This document shows, in pieces, positions 23,960 through 33,172 of a stretch of DNA of 64,000 nt. The DNA comes from an uncultured Eggerthella sp. Its GTDB lineage: Bacteria > Actinomycetota > Coriobacteriia > Coriobacteriales > Eggerthellaceae. The position numbers and the translations under genes are program-made. Where the stretch lies: assembly GCA_900553605.1 (NCBI GenBank), contig USDX01000006.1, positions 1 through 64,000 of the forward strand, written 5' to 3'. Under the pieces are notes generated by a model. It was not told the origin of the DNA, ran no database searches, and saw only the letters and a list, made by a program, of their open reading frames with translations. Numbering within the stretch: position 1 is the stretch's first letter; every line of letters begins with the position of its first letter.

Positions 23960-26464
23960 CTAGCGTCTTTTTCGTGACGGCTTCGATGTGAAGTTGCTGA
24001 GGATGCATGACGCTCTTAGCCTTGAAGAGTTAAGGTGCTTCTTCACCGATTCGGTGTCTATGCGCTCCTCATTTCCGATCTCCATTTCGAAAGCGCGTGC
24101 TTCATCGCGAAGCCTCTGGAGGTCATCTTTTGTTATTACTCTAGTTCCTTCGTATGGTGCGCAATCGAAATCGAACACCTTGCTGGGATGAATGACAACT
24201 GGAACGCACTTCATTCCCTGTTTTCCGTAGGTCTCGTTAAACCATGCAATTGATCCATTGAGCTGGTTGCAATCCTTTTTACAGATTGAGTCATTGCTGG
24301 CTTCATTTTTGCACTCAATAACCAAATAAACGTTCTCTCCTAGTGCCCAAAGATTATCTGGGCCTCTTCCCTCTTCCTGCTCCGGTCGGAAAGATTCAAT
24401 TCCAATGAAAAAAGAAAAGTCCTTGAGCGCTTTTTCGAAATTCTGCGCCTTGACTTCCCCAAAGTTAAGAAGAGATAGCGTGTCTTCAAGGTCAATGATG
24501 TACTCGTTTACTGTTTCGTATTCTTTAATTTTAAAAACGATTTTTTCTGCTTGGTCGGCGAGAGGTGAGGTTCTCTTTCTATGCGTTATCCCCCTGATGG
24601 GCTTCGTTACGTTTTGATTCAGATTCCAGGCTGACAAAAGTATTTCTTGGGCTTTCCCCTTGTCGTAGAAATTCGCGTACTCTGCAGCAACTTGCTTCAG
24701 AAAGCCCTTCTCGTATTCGTCTGCAATTGAGTTAGCCTTGGTTTCCATACAGGAAACTGCTTCGGGGTACTTTTCGTGTAGCGCTAAATCGAAAGCTTCT
24801 CGAATCTCAAATTCGGAACCTTCTGCGCGTCGGTTTGTTTTATATTTTGCTCCAGCCAGCTCTTCTTTGCTGATCTCTATCCAGTTTTTGTCCCTCTTTA
24901 GAGTTAAGTCGATGATTTCTTTGCTCTCTTCGATGCTTGGATTTCTATTTTCCTCTCTGATTTGATCCCAGAGCTTTTTCGACAAATCGTACTGTCTCTT
25001 TGTGGCATCGCTGAAATACTGATTGCCCTTTCTCGGTATCAGTGCGGCGGCTAAATCCGACCCCATCAACAGTATTGCGCAGTAGTCCCCGCTTGAACGA
25101 ACTCCTCGTCCCATGCCCTGCTCGATTTTCTGAATCTTTTCTGCAGTTAATCTGTCTGAATCGACTTCGGACCACGCGAGGAGAGAGTCATAAGCGCTTT
25201 GGCTTTTTGGCAATCCGTCAATTACGACAATCCGACATGCGTCCCCGGGCAAATCAATTCCGTTGTACTGATTGATAAAGACGGAAATTCCCAAATGTTC
25301 ACCTGCCCTTAATCTGGACGTTATTGCTCTGATGTTGCTTTTATCTGCGATGTTGTTAGAGTATTTCTTCCATTTGTTTGCTTTCGCCTTAGAGGGAACG
25401 ATTACCGTAACATTGTAGTACTTAGCGTATTCGGCGGTGAGTTCCATGATGCGTTCGTCTTTGATGTGGGGATTGAGCGCTTGGGGGAAAGCTATCGACC
25501 GGTTTCCGATATCATCGGCTTGATTGGGGCAGATTACGTTTGCTATTTCGGTTTGTGCTAAGCCGACGGCGGTAGACAAAACCCCGTCATTAGCAAGTGT
25601 TGCGCTCATAAATATTCGCCTGCTTGCTTTGTCGAAACCTGTGATTATCGATGCGGGGACGCATCTTGGGGCTATTTCGATAAAATCGGCTTTGATTACG
25701 CAGCTGCAAAGCGGAAAGCAATGGCTTAGCAGGGGCAGTTTGAACGAAAGCTGGTCTTTGTCGAGGTTGGCTAGAAGCTCTTTTTCTACCCTGCCGCACT
25801 CATTTTGCCAGGTATAGAAAGGAACAAGCACGCTTTTTGAACGATCACCTGCTTCGGAGGCTCGTTCGAGCATTTGCTTGATTTCCTTTGGTGAGCTATT
25901 CATTATCATTCTGGTGATGCTTTTATAAAGATTGGGGTTTTTGTCTTGCTCGATTGTGATTCTGAATTGCTCGCGCATAGAATCAAGGCAGGCGTGGACA
26001 TCGTCGATAAGTATCGAGCCTGGTTCCACTTTTCCTTTGTTTGGGGAGATTCCGAAAACGCTCTTCCCGTTAAATAGTTTGTGTATGTTGGTCACGAAAA
26101 TTGCTTTTCCATCTAGAAAAAGGTAGTCATTCTCATCCTCGGTGGCTTCTATTCCTAGGCGATGCGATTCTTCGATAACCTGGTGAACTAGTTCTTTATT
26201 GGGAGCAACATATACGGCAGGTCCGACTCCTTCGTTGATACAGCTTTGCAGAATGACCAGCCCTACAGTGGTTTTCCCGCTTCCAGTATTCATTTTTATG
26301 ACTGCATTCTTATTCTTTCGGACTCCGTGCCATTTTTCCCAGACTTCAGACTGGACATCGCGAGGATATTCGAAGCCAGGTTCTTTGTTTAGGGCCATAA
26401 AAATTGCGCGGGGGTCAGTTGGTGCGTCTTCTTGTTTCTTTAGAGCGGATAAGTTTATGGACAT
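23960..26464 (-). CDS. DinG/XPD-like superfamily 2 helicase fused to a PD-(D/E)xK-like nuclease
   Basis: 834 residues. Walker A is MNTGSGKTT (58-66), the DExH box is ILIDDVHA (151-158), and motif VI near 450 reads QGMGRGVRSSGDYC, the XPD/DinG style. No Fe-S cysteine cluster is evident. Near residue 710 PDNLWALGENVYLVIECKNE has the D...ExK pattern of a restriction-type nuclease. The combination suggests a DNA-unwinding and cutting enzyme, plausible for phage or plasmid defence, acting in the cytoplasm. AAAGGG precedes the ATG. It is AT-richer than the housekeeping genes nearby and lies between IS debris and a broken Fic gene, consistent with horizontal arrival. No known named system was matched. 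Confidence 0.75.
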   Translation of the reverse strand: MSINLSALKKQEDAPTDPRAIFMALNKEPGFEYPRDVQSEVWEKWHGVRKNKNAVIKMNTGSGKTTVGLVILQSCINEGVGPAVYVAPNKELVHQVIEESHRLGIEATEDENDYLFLDGKAIFVTNIHKLFNGKSVFGISPNKGKVEPGSILIDDVHACLDSMREQFRITIEQDKNPNLYKSITRMIMNSSPKEIKQMLERASEAGDRSKSVLVPFYTWQNECGRVEKELLANLDKDQLSFKLPLLSHCFPLCSCVIKADFIEIAPRCVPASIITGFDKASRRIFMSATLANDGVLSTAVGLAQTEIANVICPNQADDIGNRSIAFPQALNPHIKDERIMELTAEYAKYYNVTVIVPSKAKANKWKKYSNNIADKSNIRAITSRLRAGEHLGISVFINQYNGIDLPGDACRIVVIDGLPKSQSAYDSLLAWSEVDSDRLTAEKIQKIEQGMGRGVRSSGDYCAILLMGSDLAAALIPRKGNQYFSDATKRQYDLSKKLWDQIREENRNPSIEESKEIIDLTLKRDKNWIEISKEELAGAKYKTNRRAEGSEFEIREAFDLALHEKYPEAVSCMETKANSIADEYEKGFLKQVAAEYANFYDKGKAQEILLSAWNLNQNVTKPIRGITHRKRTSPLADQAEKIVFKIKEYETVNEYIIDLEDTLSLLNFGEVKAQNFEKALKDFSFFIGIESFRPEQEEGRGPDNLWALGENVYLVIECKNEASNDSICKKDCNQLNGSIAWFNETYGKQGMKCVPVVIHPSKVFDFDCAPYEGTRVITKDDLQRLRDEARAFEMEIGNEERIDTESVKKHLNSSRLRASCILSNFTSKPSRKRR

Positions 26465-26465
26465 T

Positions 26466-26883
26466 TCTGAGCCCTTTCGTGTTGCTGCTTTCTGGCCTGC
26501 TCGTTGTGCCTATTTGCTCGGCGTTTTTAGAGAAAACTGCGTATGCAGAAATTATATTCAATAAGATAAACCCATGAGTTGTTTGTCGGCGTAGTTTGTT
26601 GCCTCTGATGGGCGCAAGACACCGTTTACGCTAGAAGCGGCCATATGGTCGAGATTGTTTTTGGACTGTTTGGGTGTGGCGTATAAGTCGACCTGACTTT
26701 GCCGAAAAACATGTTGGCTGGCTTTGGCAACGGAAATGTCCCTACGCCTTGCATATTGGGAAGGGTCATTCGTATCTGCTTTTGCGGGGGGGGGTTGCCC
26801 GTATCGTAGGCAATGCGCCGAATGCTCGCCACCGAAGTTCATCGGCGGCTTACCTCGAACTGTAATGGGCACGTAAAGGCGCC
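26466..26883. other. Intergenic region shared in part with 7.4 kb
   Basis: No gene. TATAAT on the minus strand (26549-26554) may be the -10 box of the helicase gene. 26840-26869 matches 7384-7413 at 27 of 30 bases. A run of nine or so Gs at about 26786 precedes it. The minus-strand ORF covering this stretch is not convincing. Confidence 0.4.
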
Positions 26884-27740
26884 ATGCAAAACTGGGAATA
26901 TAGGGACCTAAGAACCCTAGTTCATATCTCAGATAATGACGCCAGGCTCGTGTACGAGCAGCGCTTTAATTCCAAGGACGCTGTGCGTCTTAACTTTCAG
27001 ATAAGCGGGAATCAAGCATTCTACGTAATGGACTCTGATATTTATGAGCCAATCATCAAGGCGATGGATCTCGACGCGCAGGGAAATCAACGATGCCCTT
27101 GAAATGCTTGCCGAAAAGGACAAGACGGGCAGGTTTTTAGGCATTGATGATCCTTGCTGATGAAGCCATCCCCGCGCTTGTGCGGGTATCAGTGTTCCAT
27201 TTTCTGTTCGCCTATATTCATCCGTTTTACGATGGCAATGGGAGAACCAACAGGTTCATCAGCAGCTATGTTCTTTCTCGCAGCTTTAGCCCTATAGTCG
27301 GGTATCGCCTTTCGTATTCCGTGAAAGAGCGTATCGAAAAATACTACAAGGGGTTTTCGATTTGCGAGCATCCGTTGAATAAGGGAGATATAACGCCTTT
27401 TGTAATTTCCTTTTCGGAGCTGGTGGTTGATGCGATGGAAAGCATGCTGGATTCGCTGCAGGCAAAGCAGAGCGATTTGGCTGATGCGGTTGGAGCGGTA
27501 AATCGCGCAATTGCCACCAAGGAAGAGGACTCTGGCCTTTGGCGAGTTGCGTTCATTCTTGCTCAGGCAGAGCTGTTTTCGGAAAACGGTGCAACTACTG
27601 AAGAGCTGTGTGCGGCAGCCGAGATGTCTGAGCCCACAATGGCCAAGAAGCGCAAGCTGATTAAAGAGCTAGGTTTTTTGCGGGAGATGCGCAAGGGCAG
27701 GCAAAGGTTCTACTCTTTGAATTTGCAGAAGATGGGGTAG
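26884..27740 (+). pseudogene. Fic-domain protein, frameshifted
   Basis: Fic proteins transfer AMP or other groups to target proteins. The first part (26884-27102) starts MQNWEYRDLRTLVHISDN. A second short frame encodes EINDALEMLAEKDKTGRFLG (about 27080-27145). The third (27144-27740) holds FHFLFAYIHPFYDGNGRTNR, an intact HPFxxGNGRxxR Fic motif, and a C-terminal winged helix (TTEELCAAAEMSEPTMAKKR). Two frame changes break the gene. The first codons contain TGGGAATATAGGGAC, identical to the dispersed repeat unit, so the 5' end may have been altered by it. Confidence 0.8.
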
Positions 27741-27750
27741 GGTCCTGTTA

Positions 27751-28209
27751 ATGACGAATTATGAGAACTGCGGAGAGGTAGAAGTGGAAAAAGTGAAGTT
27801 CGGGATCGAAAGCGAAAAGTCCGATCCGGAAATCGTCGGATTGATAAAAAGGCTAGAAGAGGTAGAGGGGAAAGTTGAAGCTAGTGAAGCGCATCTGGAC
27901 GATATTAAAAGGGAGTATGTGACAATTCTCGGAATATTTGCGGCAATTGTAATGGCGATTACTGCAGGGATGGCTTTTTCGAGTTCGGCATTTCAGAACA
28001 TCGGGCAGGCTTCGCCGGTAAAAATTGGAGCAATTCTTATTCCCCTTGCATGGTTTCTTTGGAATCTCATAGGTCTGCTGATCTTCTTCTTGCGTGAGGT
28101 GGTTGAAGCAAGAAGATGGATTGTTCCGGTAATCATGGGTGTCGTAAACCTACTTCTAGTTGGCGGTTTCGCGCTGCTTATCCTCTTTTACGGAGATAAG
28201 CTATATTAA
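27751..28209 (+). CDS. Small membrane protein with coiled-coil N-terminus
   Basis: 152 residues, not recognised. Residues about 25-60 are a charged, probably coiled-coil segment (LIKRLEEVEGKVEASEAHLD). Three transmembrane helices follow: TILGIFAAIVMAITAGMAF, IGAILIPLAWFLWNLIGLLI and VIMGVVNLLLVGGFALLILF. It begins ten bases after the broken Fic gene, so the two probably once shared a transcript. A role as a membrane-acting effector is possible given the location, but nothing in the sequence proves it. Confidence 0.65.
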   Translation: MTNYENCGEVEVEKVKFGIESEKSDPEIVGLIKRLEEVEGKVEASEAHLDDIKREYVTILGIFAAIVMAITAGMAFSSSAFQNIGQASPVKIGAILIPLAWFLWNLIGLLIFFLREVVEARRWIVPVIMGVVNLLLVGGFALLILFYGDKLY

Positions 28210-28471
28210 AACCTCCTTGAAGACTCTTGAAGGGTGAGGCTGGAGAGCAGCGTTTGTTAAAAGGTCCGGCATCTATGTGCCATGCTATTCCGTCCTCTTT
28301 TAGGTTAATTTTGATTTCTGGCAATTTCATTGCAGGGATAATTCTTCTGTATCGTTGCATTGCCGAAGGGCATGCAGGTGCTTGTGCGGCTCTTTTACCG
28401 CGATGCCGCCGATATGCATCTTCAGGATTTTGTATCATGGTTGAAAAGCAATCTCGCGAAAGGCAATTCGT

Positions 28472-31400
28472 ATGGCTGTCGGAAAAAAGCTGCTAAGCGT
28501 ATTTTTCTCCTTCACTCTAGTTATGGGTCTTCTTCCTTATTCGGCATTTGCGGACCCTTCGGATTCAAGCTCGAATTCAACCGAGTCTAGCTCCGATGCT
28601 TCGACTTCCAATGAGTCCGAATTCGCGGATGGCGGGGTTGCCTCGAAGTCGGATCCAAACGATTCCGAGGGCGGAATGGATTCCAATGGTTCTGTCTCTG
28701 GCGGGGAAGATCCTGAGTTTGGCACCGATGACGAATCCGCCGACGAACAGGAATTGTCCGCCCCTGATTATAGTGATGGCAAGCTGGCAATTTGGGCTAA
28801 TGGCCTTGATGACCCTTCCGACGTCACGGATGTTTACCCGCCTGACACTAACGAAATTGAAGCATACGCTAACGGCTCTAACCTTCAGCCAATGAGCTTC
28901 AGCTCTGAAATGCTGTACTTCTGCAAATATGAGAGTAGCTGCAATTACGACCAAGGCCTTAGCTCGGGCGATGGCTATCACGCCATGGGCTATTTTCAGT
29001 TCGACAACAGGTATGGCTTGGGTAGCTTCCTGAAGGCTGCGTATAACTACAACCCTTCAACTTATAGTGCTTTAAAGGTTATTGGCGATCGCTACGGGTG
29101 GGATGTGACGGGCGCAACCCGCTCCAACGGCGCATTCACCCAATTGGGTAACGATCTCAATACCGCGTGGCATGCTGCATACAAGGCGAACCCCACTGAG
29201 TTTTCAAACCTGCAGAATGGCTGGGCATACATTGATTCCTACAACGGGTCGTTAGGTGCTCGTGGTTGCCTTAAGGCATTTGGAATCAACTTGGACAATC
29301 GCCCCGATTGCATTAAGGGCCTTTGCTGGGGCATGGTCAACCTGTTTGGTGCAGGAGGCGGTGCCTCATATATCAACAATGGTAATTATTATGGTGCAAA
29401 TTGGTTCTTCAAGAATTCCGGCATCAATGACTCTATGTCGGACGAAGCTTTCGTAACTACCCTCTGTGACTATGTTGTCAATAATGTTGCGAAGCGTTAT
29501 CCCGAGCAATCCATCTACTGGACCGGTTGGCAGAATCGGTACAAGAGCGAAAAAGCTGATTGCTTGAAATATCTCCAAGCAGGCAATTATATAGCGCCGT
29601 CCCCCAAGAACGTGACGGCCGCGGCCTCCGGCAGCGGCGAGGTGACGCTCTCCTGGGATCCCGTCGACGGCGCGCAGGCATACGCCGTCGCCGAGTATGT
29701 TGGGGGCGGCTACCGAACCTACACCACCTCGTGCGCCGCGACGAGCTACACGGTCGGCGACCTCTCCAACGGCAAGGAGCACAGCTTCCTCGTCCAGGCA
29801 AGGGTCGGCGGCAGGTGGTCGGCTGTGTCCGCCGACCTCCATGTGTCGGCAACCCCCCAGGGGCCAACCAGGCCCGAGCCCAAGGCCGAGCCCGGCAACG
29901 GCACGGTGAAGCTCACCTGGGACAAGGTCCCGGGCGCCAGCGCCTACGCCGTTGCCACGAGGAACGCGGACGGATCCTACAAGACGTATACATTGAGCTG
30001 CACGGCGACGAGCTACACGGTCGCGGGGCTCGTTAACGGCAGGTCGTACGATTTCCTTGTCCAGGCGAAGGTTGACGGCGCCTGGAGCCCGTTCTCCCCG
30101 TCCGATCTCGTTTCCGCCGCCCCCTTTGACCCCGCCTCCCCCAAGAACGTGACGGCCGCGGCCTCCGGCAGCGGCGAGGTGACGCTCTCCTGGGATCCCG
30201 TCGACGGCGCGCAGGCATACGCCGTCGCCGAGTATGTTGGGGGCGGCTACCGAACCTACACCACCTCGTGCGCCGCGACGAGCTACACGGTCGGCGACCT
30301 CTCCAACGGCAAGGAGCACAGCTTCCTCGTCCAGGCAAGGGTCGGCGGCAGGTGGTCGGCTGTGTCCGCCGACCTCCATGTGTCGGCAACCCCCCAGGGG
30401 CCAACCAGGCCCGAGCCCAAGGCCGAGCCCGGCAACGGCACGGTGAAGCTCACCTGGGACAAGGTCCCGGGCGCCACAAAATATGCGGTAACAAGAGAAG
30501 GGACGACGGTTGCTTCTTATACGGAATCGTGCGAATTTGAAGCTCGTGGTTTGGCGAACGGCGTTTCGTACGGTTATCGGGTTAGGGCGCTTGTCGATGG
30601 CTCATGGACACCGTTGACGGATTCTGCGGTGTGGGCGACCCCGTCGGATCCTGAGGCTCCGAAGGCCGTCGCATCTTTGGATGCTGAAGGATCCGTAAAT
30701 CTGAAGTGGAGCGCTGTCGACGGTGCTGATAAATACGCTATAGCTCTCAAAACAAATGGAGGATATAGCACCTACACGTATGATTGTCGCCGAACGGAGT
30801 TTTCCGTAAAAAATCTGAAACCGGGTAATTATCAATTTCTCGTTCAGGCTCATCTACCTAGTGGGTGGTCCTCTTTTAGCGCCAATGATCTTGTTTCGAT
30901 TCGGGTTCCTGATCCCAGTTCTCCAATGGTTGCCGTAGGGTATAGCGGATCTAATTCCGCGGTACTGTCATGGGATTCAGTCCCTGGCGCAGCAAAGTAC
31001 GCAATTGCGGAATACAAGGATGGTTCATTCTGCAATTTATCAATTGACCATAAAGCCACCAGTTATGAAGTAAAGGATCTTAATTTAGGAGAAAAGCATC
31101 GTTACCTCGTCCAGGCTTTTGTAGATGGTGCTTGGTCAAAGTATTCGGAAGACGATCTTGTTGAAGTGATTGTTCCTGACGAGAAGTCGCCGAAGGCAAA
31201 GGCAGAGGCTACCGGAGATGGCCAGGTGACTTTATCGTGGGATTTAGTTCCCGGCGCTGATCGATATGCTATCGCTGAATATATTGATGGCGGATATCGG
31301 ACGTATACAACAAGCTGCAAAGGACAATCGTATACTGTCGATAACCTTGGGAACGGCAATGAGCATAAATTTTTGATTCAGGCCCAAGTTAATGGTAAGT

Positions 31401-32131
31401 GGTCTGCGGCAAGCCCCGATTTATTAGTGGCGGCAACCCCACATGGGGTAATGGCTCCGACCGTAAAGGCAAAAGCGGGTGATTTGAGCGCTACCTTAGA
31501 ATGGAATAGCGTGCCTGGCGCTACGAGATATGCGATTGCCTCCCAGAATGGAGATGGCTCCTTTACGACATATACCTATAACTGCGGGGGAACCTCCTTC
31601 ACAGTGAAGGGGCTGATCGGCGGAAGAACGTATAAGATGCTTGTGCAGGCTTATGTCGACGGAAAATGGTCTCCGTTTTCGAGTGTTGATTTGGTTAGCG
31701 TGAAACCCTACGGCACAAATACTCCAACGGGCCAACAGATGATGTCGGATATTGCCAACAATAGTGGCTTTACTAGCGGTACTTCTTATTTAATCTTAGT
31801 GAGCCGTTCTCGCCATGAGGTTGGCGTATTCCGGGGGAGCTTCAATAACTGGAATTGCATAAAGTTTTGGAGTTGCGTTACGGGTGCTCCATCCACTCCG
31901 ACTATTACTGGGGAGTATAGAACGACTGGATTCAAGAGAACGAACTTGTCGACCGATACTCGGGCCCGTTGGTGTACTCAAATTAACGGAGGCTATTTCT
32001 TCCACTCGATCTTGGCATCCAACAGTGAACTCGGTGATAGCCAGTCTCACGGGTGCATTAGACTTGCGGTTGAAAATGCCAAGTGGATATACGACAATAT
32101 TTGGCAGGGAACCAAAGTATATATTTACTGA
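28472..32131 (+). CDS. Secreted multi-Fn3 protein with L,D-transpeptidase (YkuD) domain
   Basis: 1219 residues. A signal peptide (KKLLSVFFSFTLVMGLLPYS, cut after AFA) leads into a Ser/Asp/Glu-rich acidic stretch (about 28-110). Residues about 148-365 look lysozyme- or transglycosylase-like (YFCKYESSCNYD with a candidate Glu, HAMGYFQFDNRYGL). About eight Fn3-like repeats follow (about 375-1080), most with an (S/T)YTV.. L..G..H/Y.FLVQA pattern. The C-terminal YkuD domain ends with SHGCIRL near residue 1190, the catalytic Cys motif that forms 3-3 cross-links. It is probably exported and acts on the wall. A GC-rich block inside the gene holds an exact 340-bp in-frame duplication. A-rich AAAGG precedes the ATG. 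Confidence 0.85.
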   Translation: MAVGKKLLSVFFSFTLVMGLLPYSAFADPSDSSSNSTESSSDASTSNESEFADGGVASKSDPNDSEGGMDSNGSVSGGEDPEFGTDDESADEQELSAPDYSDGKLAIWANGLDDPSDVTDVYPPDTNEIEAYANGSNLQPMSFSSEMLYFCKYESSCNYDQGLSSGDGYHAMGYFQFDNRYGLGSFLKAAYNYNPSTYSALKVIGDRYGWDVTGATRSNGAFTQLGNDLNTAWHAAYKANPTEFSNLQNGWAYIDSYNGSLGARGCLKAFGINLDNRPDCIKGLCWGMVNLFGAGGGASYINNGNYYGANWFFKNSGINDSMSDEAFVTTLCDYVVNNVAKRYPEQSIYWTGWQNRYKSEKADCLKYLQAGNYIAPSPKNVTAAASGSGEVTLSWDPVDGAQAYAVAEYVGGGYRTYTTSCAATSYTVGDLSNGKEHSFLVQARVGGRWSAVSADLHVSATPQGPTRPEPKAEPGNGTVKLTWDKVPGASAYAVATRNADGSYKTYTLSCTATSYTVAGLVNGRSYDFLVQAKVDGAWSPFSPSDLVSAAPFDPASPKNVTAAASGSGEVTLSWDPVDGAQAYAVAEYVGGGYRTYTTSCAATSYTVGDLSNGKEHSFLVQARVGGRWSAVSADLHVSATPQGPTRPEPKAEPGNGTVKLTWDKVPGATKYAVTREGTTVASYTESCEFEARGLANGVSYGYRVRALVDGSWTPLTDSAVWATPSDPEAPKAVASLDAEGSVNLKWSAVDGADKYAIALKTNGGYSTYTYDCRRTEFSVKNLKPGNYQFLVQAHLPSGWSSFSANDLVSIRVPDPSSPMVAVGYSGSNSAVLSWDSVPGAAKYAIAEYKDGSFCNLSIDHKATSYEVKDLNLGEKHRYLVQAFVDGAWSKYSEDDLVEVIVPDEKSPKAKAEATGDGQVTLSWDLVPGADRYAIAEYIDGGYRTYTTSCKGQSYTVDNLGNGNEHKFLIQAQVNGKWSAASPDLLVAATPHGVMAPTVKAKAGDLSATLEWNSVPGATRYAIASQNGDGSFTTYTYNCGGTSFTVKGLIGGRTYKMLVQAYVDGKWSPFSSVDLVSVKPYGTNTPTGQQMMSDIANNSGFTSGTSYLILVSRSRHEVGVFRGSFNNWNCIKFWSCVTGAPSTPTITGEYRTTGFKRTNLSTDTRARWCTQINGGYFFHSILASNSELGDSQSHGCIRLAVENAKWIYDNIWQGTKVYIY
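29600..29939 (+). repeat. 340-bp direct repeat inside the Fn3 gene, copy 1
   Basis: Appears identical to 30137-30476, 537 bases (179 codons) later and in frame, encoding SPKNVTAAASGSGEVTLSWD through KLTWDKVPGA. Codon use is much more GC-rich than in the Fn3 repeats on either side. Confidence 0.93.
30137..30476 (+). repeat. 340-bp direct repeat inside the Fn3 gene, copy 2
   Basis: Second copy of the block at 29600-29939. It ends at an abrupt switch to AT-rich codons (ACAAAATATGCGGTAACA), which marks a recombination border. Confidence 0.93.
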
Positions 32132-32145
32132 TTAACTGTCATGGC

Positions 32146-32175
32146 GAGGGAGGGCTTGGCTCTCCCTCTTATTAT
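32146..32175 (+). terminator. Probable intrinsic terminator
   Basis: GAGGGAGGG, loop, CTCTCCCTC, then TTATTATT, 14 bases after the Fn3/YkuD stop and just before the rmlA ribosome binding site (AGGAAGG). Confidence 0.65.
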
Positions 32176-32189
32176 TAGGAAGGAATCAA

Positions 32190-33059
32190 ATGAAGGGAAT
32201 CATATTAGCGGGGGGCTCTGGTACACGGTTGTACCCCCTGACCACAGTTACGTCAAAACAGCTACTGCCTGTATACGACAAGCCAATGATCTATTACCCC
32301 CTTTCAATACTGATGCTAGCTGGCATCAGGGATATTCTTCTTATATCGACCCCTCAAGATCTACCCAATTTCAAGCGTCTCCTAAAAGATGGCTCGGCAT
32401 ATGGAATTAAGCTTTCGTACGCGGAGCAGCCATCTCCTGATGGACTGGCTCAAGCTTTCATCATTGGTGAAAGCTTCATTAATGGAGATAGCTGTGCGCT
32501 TGTTTTAGGGGATAACATTTTCTATAGTGGAGGACTCACAGCGCTGCTGACTAAGGCGGCAAACAAAAAACATGGAGCGACCGTCTTCGGTTATCACGTT
32601 GATGATCCAGAGCGTTTTGGGGTTGTTGAATTCGATAAGGAGGGCCAAGTTCTTTCTATCGAGGAAAAACCAAAAAACCCTAAATCAAACTATGCCGTTA
32701 CGGGGCTCTACTTTTACGATGAGCGTGCCGTTGAATTTGCGAAAAGGATAAAACCCTCTGCGCGTGGCGAGCTAGAGATTACGGATCTGAATAGAATGTA
32801 TCTTGATGATGGCTCTCTCGAGGTCTCTCTTCTTCATCGTGGCTCTGCCTGGCTTGATACGGGGACGATTTCCAGTCTGTATCAAGCTGGAGAATTCGTC
32901 CGCGTAATCGAGCAAAACCAAGGATTGCAGATTGCATCACTTGAGGAAATCGCATTCAGTAATGGCTGGATCGACAAAACGGCCCTTCTTGAATCGGCGG
33001 AACGGTTTGGCAAGTCGTCGTACGGACAATACCTCAGCCAGGTCGCTGCCAGAAACTGA
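32190..33059 (+). CDS. rmlA: Glucose-1-phosphate thymidylyltransferase
   Basis: 289 residues, the normal length. It makes dTDP-glucose from dTTP and glucose 1-phosphate, the first step to dTDP-deoxyhexoses, in the cytosol. The nucleotide-binding signature is GIILAGGSGTRLYPLT; the PDGLAQAF and GDNIFY motifs and SAWLDTGT near the C-terminus are all typical of the RmlA/RffH group. AGGAAGG precedes the ATG. It is separated from rmlB by two minus-strand genes, so the sugar-nucleotide genes are not in one operon. Confidence 0.96.
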   Translation: MKGIILAGGSGTRLYPLTTVTSKQLLPVYDKPMIYYPLSILMLAGIRDILLISTPQDLPNFKRLLKDGSAYGIKLSYAEQPSPDGLAQAFIIGESFINGDSCALVLGDNIFYSGGLTALLTKAANKKHGATVFGYHVDDPERFGVVEFDKEGQVLSIEEKPKNPKSNYAVTGLYFYDERAVEFAKRIKPSARGELEITDLNRMYLDDGSLEVSLLHRGSAWLDTGTISSLYQAGEFVRVIEQNQGLQIASLEEIAFSNGWIDKTALLESAERFGKSSYGQYLSQVAARN

Positions 33060-33086
33060 CGGTTTGGTCGATCTAATAGGAAATCT

Positions 33087-33132
33087 GGAGCCTTTGCTCC
33101 CTTGCCATCATTGGTTAGGGAGCAAAGGCTCC
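33087..33132. terminator. Bidirectional terminator between convergent genes
   Basis: GGAGCCTTTGCTCCC (33087-33101), a 16-base loop and its exact complement (33118-33132). It lies between rmlA and the convergent membrane-protein gene. Confidence 0.75.
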
Positions 33133-33172
33133 AACTGAGGCTTTAGGGTAATAAGCGTGTTATGCAATTTTG

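Noticed and set aside
29366..30379. 337-codon antisense ORF in the Fn3 gene
   Set aside because: Shadow frame of the GC-rich duplicated block; repetitive because the sense strand is.
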